From positions 62,001-126,000 of the forward strand of contig JBGAIM010000006.1 of assembly GCA_044225555.1 (NCBI GenBank): DNA of 64,000 nucleotides. The letters are read 5' to 3'. This stretch comes from JADLHS01 sp044225555 (GTDB taxonomy: Bacteria > Verrucomicrobiota > Verrucomicrobiia > Limisphaerales > JADLHS01). Both the position numbers and the translations under genes were made by a program. Under the pieces are notes generated by a model. The model was given only the letters and a program-made list of their open reading frames with translations, was not told the DNA's origin and did not search any database. Shown in pieces: positions 58,500 to 64,000 of this stretch; position 1 is the stretch's first letter; each line of letters starts with the position of its first letter.

Positions 58500-60140
58500 A
58501 TGAAAAAAATACTGGGAGGTTTGTTGTCGGCGGTGGTGGCGAGTTGCACGCTGGGGGCTTGGGCGGAGAGTCCGTTCACAGTCACACCCCGCGTGGAGAA
58601 ACAGGATGGCCCCGGAGTCTTGCATGTGGCATTTGGGATTCCCACAAACCACGTCCTCTACGCGGAGAAAATTGCGTTCCGACTCGGGGAAAGTGAAACG
58701 CCAGTGGTGTTTCAAATGCCCGAGGCTGGTACCGTCCAGGACAAATTCAGCGGCCAGGAGAAGAAGGTCTATGCCCAATCCTTTGAAGCGATTCACCTCC
58801 TGGCTGCCGCCGGCGAACAAAAGCTCACGGTGCATTTTCAAGGGTGTGATCCCGCAAATTGTTATTTCCCGGAAGACCAAACCTTCCTGATCTCCGCGGC
58901 GGGTACGGTTGCGCGGGTGGAGGAGACGGAGGAGGCGAGTTCCGGGACAACGGCTGATTGGCAGGCGGCGGCAGCCGGCTTCAAGGTTGCCAGTCGAGGC
59001 AGTGGTTATCTGAACGAGAAGGAATTCCTGGGCTTCCTGAGCCACACCAAGTCGGGTGAAACGAGCGCGGAGGGAGTTCCAACCCGGAGCGGATTCTGGG
59101 GCGTCCTGTTGACCATGGGACTGATTGTGCTCGGCGGCGTAGCCTTGAATCTGACCCCGTGCATTCTGCCTATGATCCCGATCAACCTCGCCATCATCGG
59201 CGCAGGTGCGCAGGCAGGATCCAAGAAACGTGGCTTCGCGCTCGGTGCGACCTACGCGGCCGGCATGGCCATCGCCTATGGTGTGTTGGGGCTGGTGGTG
59301 GTGCTGACTGGATCGAAGTTCGGAACCTTGAATTCTTCGCCGTGGTTCAACCTCGGGATTGCCTCGGTGTTTCTCTTTCTGGCGCTGGCGATGTTTGACA
59401 TCGTCTCAGTTGACCTCTCGCGCTTCCAAAATGGTTCAGCCGGTGGCGGCTCGGAGTCGCGCAGCAAATTCATCGTGGCTTACACGATGGGCACGGTGGC
59501 CGCGTTGCTGGCGGGCGCCTGTGTGGCGCCGGTGGTGATTTCGGTGTTACTCCAAGCCACGACGTTGCATGCAAAGGGCATCACGGTAGGGCTGCTGCTG
59601 CCATTCCTGCTGGGTTTGGGCATGGGCCTGCCCTGGCCTTTTGCCGGGGCGGGACTCTCCTTCCTGCCCAAACCTGGCAAATGGATGGTCCGCGTGAAAT
59701 ATGGGTTCGGGGTGATGATCATTCTGTTCGCCGCCTACTATGGGCATCTGGCCTACGGCCTGTTTCGTTCCGACGCGGAATTCGTCGCGCGCGCCCGCGG
59801 TTCGGAGGGGAGTGTCCAGTCCAATGCGAAGTTCACCGAGGAACTTGCCAAAGCGCTCGAGGCGTCCAAAGCCGATGGCAAGCCTGTGTTCATAGACTTC
59901 TGGGCGAGTTGGTGCAAGAACTGTTCGGCGATGGAACATACGACCTTTGCTTCCGCGGCGGTCAAACAAAGCCTCGCCGGATTCCATGAGGTGCGGTTTC
60001 AGGCCGAACGCCCCAATCAATCGCCTGCGAAGGAAGTCCTCGATCATTTTAACGTCATGGGATTGCCCTCGTACGTCGTGCTCACGCCGGAAGCCGGCGG
60101 CGCGACGCTCGGGCATCAGCTTGTGTCGTCACAGAAATAA
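58500..60140 (+). CDS. dsbD: Thiol:disulfide interchange protein DsbD
   Basis: 546 aa. Moves electrons from cytoplasmic thioredoxin across the membrane to envelope thiol proteins. All three redox pairs are present: N-terminal domain FQGCDPANCYFPEDQTF, membrane domain NLTPCILPMIP and LLAGACVAPVVISVL, and C-terminal thioredoxin FWASWCKNCSAMEHT. About eight membrane helices between residues 195 and 425. Signal peptide about 1-22. It supplies electrons for the TlpA-like protein in the same cluster. The gap upstream is 23 bases. Confidence 0.94.
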   Translation: MKKILGGLLSAVVASCTLGAWAESPFTVTPRVEKQDGPGVLHVAFGIPTNHVLYAEKIAFRLGESETPVVFQMPEAGTVQDKFSGQEKKVYAQSFEAIHLLAAAGEQKLTVHFQGCDPANCYFPEDQTFLISAAGTVARVEETEEASSGTTADWQAAAAGFKVASRGSGYLNEKEFLGFLSHTKSGETSAEGVPTRSGFWGVLLTMGLIVLGGVALNLTPCILPMIPINLAIIGAGAQAGSKKRGFALGATYAAGMAIAYGVLGLVVVLTGSKFGTLNSSPWFNLGIASVFLFLALAMFDIVSVDLSRFQNGSAGGGSESRSKFIVAYTMGTVAALLAGACVAPVVISVLLQATTLHAKGITVGLLLPFLLGLGMGLPWPFAGAGLSFLPKPGKWMVRVKYGFGVMIILFAAYYGHLAYGLFRSDAEFVARARGSEGSVQSNAKFTEELAKALEASKADGKPVFIDFWASWCKNCSAMEHTTFASAAVKQSLAGFHEVRFQAERPNQSPAKEVLDHFNVMGLPSYVVLTPEAGGATLGHQLVSSQK

Positions 60141-60169
60141 TTCGGGGAAAGTCGTAAAAGGAGTTTGAT

Positions 60170-63100
60170 ATGAACATTCGTAAGGTTGCCTCATTGGGCT
60201 TGGCCATTGCGCTCCAAGTCATGCCGTTAACGCGCGTTTTCATCGCCACGTCACCTGCGGCCGGATCGAGCTTTGCCATTGTCTCGACCTGGATTGCCGG
60301 CGCTCTGGCCTTGATGGGCGCGGTGGACGCCGTGTCCGGCGCTTCCAGCATCTCGATCTCGCCCGCCACCGCTACCACCGGCGTGCCTTACTCCGGCCTG
60401 GTCCAGTATTCAGGTTCACACGCCAGTTCGGCGAGATCCTGGGAGTTGAGAAACAACTGGACTGGTGCAAAGTCCGGCTGCAATAGCATATATGAAATCG
60501 CGCCCGGACTCTGGCTGACCAACGCCAGTACCTACCTGGCGCGGATAGGAGGTACGCCGACGACTAGTGGCACCTTCACATTCACAATGAGGATCTGGAG
60601 CGGCAGCGGTTGCAGCGGGGGTGACAATGACACCCGAAGCGCCACTATTACCGTGAGCGGCGGAGCCGCTACGGCCCCAACGATTACCACCCAACCTGCG
60701 AGTCAAACGGTGACAGCCGGGGCGAATGTCACTTTCACGGTCGGCGCCAGCGGGACGGCGCCTTTGAGCTATCAGTGGCGATTGAATGGGGCGAACCTCT
60801 CCGGCGCGAACAGTACCACGCTCAACTTGACGAGCGTGACCACCAACCAAGCCGGCAGCTATACCTGTGTGGTGAGCAACAGTGTGGGGTCGGCCACGAG
60901 TTCCGCAGCCACTCTCACGGTAAACCCGGTGGTTGCGCCTTCGATTACCACTCAACCCTCAAGCCAGACAGTTGCGGCCGGGGCGAATACCAGCTTCACA
61001 GTCGCAGCGAGTGGCACGGCGCCCTTGAGCTTTCAGTGGCGATTGAACGGTGCAAATATTTCCGGTGCGAGCAGCGCCACACTGAGTTTGACGGGTGTGA
61101 CCACGAACCAGGCCGGCAGCTATACTTGTGTCGTAACCAATAGCGCTGGATCAGCGACCAGCGCCGCGGCGACGCTGACGGTAAACATCCCGCCGACAAT
61201 CACCACTCAACCGTCGAGTCAGACGGTGACGGCCGGTGCCAATGCCAGCTTCAGTGTCGCCGCCAGTGGCACGGCACCCTTCAGTTATCAGTGGCGATTG
61301 AATGGAGCAAATATCTCTGGTGCGACCAGTGCCACACTCAACTTGACCAGTGTGGCCACTAACCAGGCTGGCAGTTACACTTGCGTCGTCACTAACGTGG
61401 CTGGATCTACGACCAGCACTGCGGCGACTTTGACAGTTAACCCCGCGCCAGTCGCCCCCTCGATCGTTACCCAGCCCTCAAGCCAAACGGTGATCGCCGG
61501 GGCGAATGTCACTTTCACCGTCGCCGCGAACGGCACCACGCCGTTGAGCTATCAATGGCGGTTGGAAGGGGCGAACATTGCCGGCGCCACCGGCGCCACG
61601 CTTAACCTCACCGGAGTTTCGACCAATCAGGCTGGCAGTTACACTTGTGTCGTCACGAACATGGCTGGTTCAGCGACCAGCGCCGCAGCGACTCTGACAG
61701 TAAATACCCCTCCCTCGATCACCACGCAGCCCGCAAGTCAAAGCGTTACTGCCGGGGCAAATCTCAGTTTCACCGTTGCCGCGAGTGGCACGACGCCGAT
61801 GAGCTATCAATGGCGATTGAATGGAGCAAATATTTCCGGGGCGACCAGTGCTACGCTCAACCTGACGAGCGTGACCACAAATCAAGCCGGCAATTATACC
61901 TGTGTCGTCACGAATGTGGCTGGTTCAGCGACCAGCGCCACAGCGGTGCTGGCGGTAACCGCCCTCCCGGTTGCGCCTACCATCACGACGCAGCCGATTA
62001 GCCGGACCGTGGCCGTAGGAGCGAACGTGAGTTTCTCCGTCGTTGTGAGCGGCACGTCGCCCTTCAGCTATCAATGGCAGCTAAATGGTGGTGACATCTC
62101 CGGCGCAACCAGCGCGACGTTGAGTTTGACTAGCGTCGGAACAAACCACGCCGGAAACTACACCTGCGTTGTCAGTAATTCGGTTGGCGCCGCCGCGAGC
62201 AGCCCGGCTACCCTTACGGTGAATGTGCCGCCCACCATCACCACCCAGCCGGTGAGTCAGTCCGTGACGGCAGGTTCCAATGTCACCTTTACGGTGGCAG
62301 CAACCGGAACCGGACCACTGAGCTATCAATGGCGGTTGAATGGCACAAGCATCAGCGGCGCGACAAGCGCCACATTGAATTTGACGGGCGTGACCTCAGG
62401 CCAGGTTGGCAGCTACACCTGCCTCGTCAGCAACACGGTTGGCTCGGCGACCAGTAGTGCGGCGACCCTCACGGTGAATGTGCCCCCGACCATCACGACT
62501 CAACCTGTCTCTCAAGCCGTCACCGCCGGCGCAAACGTGACCTTGTCCGTGGTCGCGACCGGCACGGCTCCGTTGACCTACCAGTGGCAACGTGACGGCG
62601 TGAATGTAAGCGGCGGCACCGCGGCGAGTCTGGCTCTAACGGGGGTAACGACCAATCAGGCTGGAAGTTATCTCTGCATCGTGACCAACCTCGCGGGAAT
62701 GGCGACGAGCGTGGCGGCCACCTTGAGTGTGAGTCCGGCGCCAATCGCGCCCACGATCACCACCCAACCGGTGAGTCAAATCGTGACCGCGGGATCCAAC
62801 GTCACCTTTATTGTCGTGGTGGCGGGAACTTCTCCCTTCAGTTATCAATGGCGACTCAACGGAGTCAATATCAGTGGTGCGACGAGCGCGACCTTGAATC
62901 GAACGGGAGTGACTTCAGGTCAAGCCGGCAGTTACACGTGTCTGGTGACCAACATAGCCGGCTCGGTGACCAGTAGTGCGGCAACGCTCACGGTGAACGT
63001 GCCGCCCAGCATCACCACCCAGCCCGTCAATCAAAGCGTCAGCGCTGGCGCAAATGTGACTTTGTCCGTAGTTGCGAGCGGTACGGGGCCGTTAGCCTAC

Positions 63101-63634
63101 CAGTGGCAGCAGAACGGCGCGAATGTCGCCGGGGGCACGGGCGCATCATTGGTGCTGACGAGTGTGACGACCAACCAGGCGGGCAGCTATGTTTGTATCG
63201 TGACCAATGTGGCCGGCGTTGCAACGAGTGGTACGGCGACGTTGAACGTAAACTTGGCGCCCGTCGCTCCCAGCATCACCACCCAACCGGTGAGCCAAAC
63301 CGTGACTGCGGGGGCGAACGTGAGCTTCATCGTGGTTGCGGGCGGCACCAGTCCCATGGGTTATCAATGGCGACGGAACGGAACAAGCATCAGCGGAGCG
63401 ACGTCGCCCACGTTGAATCTCTCGACCGTTACAACCAATCAGAGCGGCACGTACACGTGTGTGGTGACGAATGCGGCGGGCACCGCCACCAGTAGCGGCG
63501 CGGTGCTCACGGTGCAACCGGTCGTCCCGCAAGGCAGCACGTTGACGGTTGTCATACAAGGGCAGGGCACGGTGTCCCCCAATTTAAATGGCAACTCCCT
63601 GATGATTGGTCAGTCGTACACGATGACGCGTTGA
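60170..63634 (+). CDS. Secreted protein with eleven tandem Ig-like domains, frame broken at the end
   Basis: 1154 aa. AAGGAG precedes the ATG. N-terminal hydrophobic stretch (FAIVSTWIAGALALMGAVDAVSG) is a signal/anchor, then one He_PIG-like domain (SISISPATATTGVPYSGL), then eleven Ig-like units of about 85 residues, each with TITTQP, YQWRLNG and AGSYTCVV. The frame ends after QSYTMTR at 63634, but the neighbouring frame continues from there with LSFVMTSNLVLQATF, the expected second half of the same bacterial-repeat domain, so about 20 residues appear deleted with a frameshift. Surface adhesin or scaffold is likely. It follows dsbD by 29 bases, but I doubt it belongs functionally to the redox set. 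Confidence 0.85.
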   Translation: MNIRKVASLGLAIALQVMPLTRVFIATSPAAGSSFAIVSTWIAGALALMGAVDAVSGASSISISPATATTGVPYSGLVQYSGSHASSARSWELRNNWTGAKSGCNSIYEIAPGLWLTNASTYLARIGGTPTTSGTFTFTMRIWSGSGCSGGDNDTRSATITVSGGAATAPTITTQPASQTVTAGANVTFTVGASGTAPLSYQWRLNGANLSGANSTTLNLTSVTTNQAGSYTCVVSNSVGSATSSAATLTVNPVVAPSITTQPSSQTVAAGANTSFTVAASGTAPLSFQWRLNGANISGASSATLSLTGVTTNQAGSYTCVVTNSAGSATSAAATLTVNIPPTITTQPSSQTVTAGANASFSVAASGTAPFSYQWRLNGANISGATSATLNLTSVATNQAGSYTCVVTNVAGSTTSTAATLTVNPAPVAPSIVTQPSSQTVIAGANVTFTVAANGTTPLSYQWRLEGANIAGATGATLNLTGVSTNQAGSYTCVVTNMAGSATSAAATLTVNTPPSITTQPASQSVTAGANLSFTVAASGTTPMSYQWRLNGANISGATSATLNLTSVTTNQAGNYTCVVTNVAGSATSATAVLAVTALPVAPTITTQPISRTVAVGANVSFSVVVSGTSPFSYQWQLNGGDISGATSATLSLTSVGTNHAGNYTCVVSNSVGAAASSPATLTVNVPPTITTQPVSQSVTAGSNVTFTVAATGTGPLSYQWRLNGTSISGATSATLNLTGVTSGQVGSYTCLVSNTVGSATSSAATLTVNVPPTITTQPVSQAVTAGANVTLSVVATGTAPLTYQWQRDGVNVSGGTAASLALTGVTTNQAGSYLCIVTNLAGMATSVAATLSVSPAPIAPTITTQPVSQIVTAGSNVTFIVVVAGTSPFSYQWRLNGVNISGATSATLNRTGVTSGQAGSYTCLVTNIAGSVTSSAATLTVNVPPSITTQPVNQSVSAGANVTLSVVASGTGPLAYQWQQNGANVAGGTGASLVLTSVTTNQAGSYVCIVTNVAGVATSGTATLNVNLAPVAPSITTQPVSQTVTAGANVSFIVVAGGTSPMGYQWRRNGTSISGATSPTLNLSTVTTNQSGTYTCVVTNAAGTATSSGAVLTVQPVVPQGSTLTVVIQGQGTVSPNLNGNSLMIGQSYTMTR
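60674..63530 (+). repeat. Eleven tandem Ig-like repeats, about 254-266 bp each
   Basis: Unit starts near 60674, 60937, 61191, 61457, 61708, 61974, 62229, 62484, 62746, 63001 and 63266. The linkers mostly alternate: a longer PxVA/PxIA type and a shorter NxPP type, giving unit lengths mostly near 265 and 254. This points to growth by duplication of two-domain blocks (about 517 bp). Confidence 0.88.
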
Positions 63635-64000
63635 GTTTTGTGATGACGAGCAATCTGGTGTTGCAGGCCACTTTCATTGCGAGCCCTTACACGGCGGCGG
63701 CGGGGACCTACAATGGGCTCTTCTTCGAAAGCGACGAAGTGCGCGTGAACAGTGCGGGCGCTTTCAACCTGCGAGCGGAACTCAATGGCAATTACTCGGG
63801 CTGGCTGCAGATTGGCTATGCGCGTTATTCGTTCTCAGGGAAACTGTCCGTCGATCTAAGCGCCACGAACGTCATCACGCGGTGGAATGCAACACCGGTG
63901 AATCTTTCGATCCGGCTCGGACAAGGCAGCGAGGCTGGCCAAATTGCTGGGGACGTGAGCGATGGCGTGTGGAGTTCCAGCTTGGCTGGCGGGCGCACCA
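63631..64000 (+). pseudogene. Out-of-frame C-terminal continuation of the Ig-repeat protein
   Basis: From the TTG at 63631 an uninterrupted frame runs to the window end, reading LSFVMTSNLVLQATFIASPY, then TAAAGTYNGLFFES and GAFNLRAELNGNYSG, SFSGKLSVDLSATN and GDVSDGVWSSSLAGGRT. This C-terminal domain (YNGLF...G.F...SFSG...G.VSDG.W) is common at the end of large secreted proteins in this lineage. It has lost its connection to the upstream Ig repeats because of the frameshift at 63626-63634. True gene decay and an assembly error are both possible. Confidence 0.7.

Noticed and set aside
60674..63530. CRISPR array
   Set aside because: The regular repeats are 254-266 bp coding units without unique spacers; they encode Ig-like domains.

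Overview
The window is about 60 % GC and dense with genes. Several features point to a Verrucomicrobiota bacterium, most likely of the Pedosphaerae/Limisphaerales type: a PEP-CTERM surface protein, a very long protein with autotransporter-type beta-strand repeats, a tandem Ig-like repeat protein, secreted LamG proteins, an arabinan degradation locus with AraC/XylR-type regulators, and DUF3570/DUF4266 proteins. This is inferred from gene content; there is no rRNA or other marker gene here. I saw no tRNA, rRNA, CRISPR array, transposase or phage gene.

Layout. 1-353: N-terminal piece of a UvrA-like ATPase (minus). 518-6929: acyl-CoA dehydrogenase, an ETF:quinone oxidoreductase-like flavoprotein with a C-terminal ferredoxin domain, EtfB and EtfA, an electron route from acyl-CoA oxidation to the quinone pool. 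6935-10123: a complete second UvrA carrying several in-frame low-complexity insertions. 10287-18149: two large secreted proteins. 18300-28253: a small lipoprotein, an SGNH-hydrolase membrane protein, a FemAB/GNAT-like protein, a DNA methyltransferase coupled to a restriction-endonuclease-like protein with a signal peptide, two nucleotide-sugar enzymes (TviB/WbpA and TviC/WbpP types), a PlsY-like acyltransferase, and a GNAT-class V aminotransferase fusion. 28345-38346: arabinan/arabinoside locus (GH127, two regulators, GH43, GH51, a second five-bladed-propeller glycosidase) with two decayed gene remnants. 38476-38970: an A/T-rich orphan gene. 39053-53312: pyruvate:ferredoxin oxidoreductase, a dihydroorotate-dehydrogenase-like protein, then nuoI-H-J-K-L-M-M-N, a complex I membrane arm with two NuoM subunits. 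53333-55250: PEP-CTERM protein and a D-cysteine desulfhydrase-type enzyme. 55505-60140: DUF3570 barrel, ApbE, TlpA-like thioredoxin, DUF4266 lipoprotein and DsbD, which reads as one envelope redox cluster. 60170-64000: a protein with eleven tandem Ig-like domains whose frame is broken near its C-terminal end.

The most unusual signal is repetitive DNA living inside conserved genes. A ~73 bp palindrome occurs three times: once between etfB and etfA, and twice inside coding sequence (the ETF-QO-like gene and the first nuoM), where both copies are read in the same frame and give nearly the same 24-residue peptide. The second UvrA has at least six insertions of a different kind, made of short repeated words, several arranged as imperfect hairpins; related word repeats lie in two intergenic gaps. 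Two other palindrome families sit in the spacers of the acyl-CoA dehydrogenase/ETF cluster. Other points of interest are the DUF3570-ApbE-TlpA-DUF4266-DsbD envelope redox cluster, the signal-peptide-bearing restriction-like protein, the PlsY plus GNAT/aminotransferase pair, and a two-NuoM complex I in which the second NuoM lacks a key lysine.
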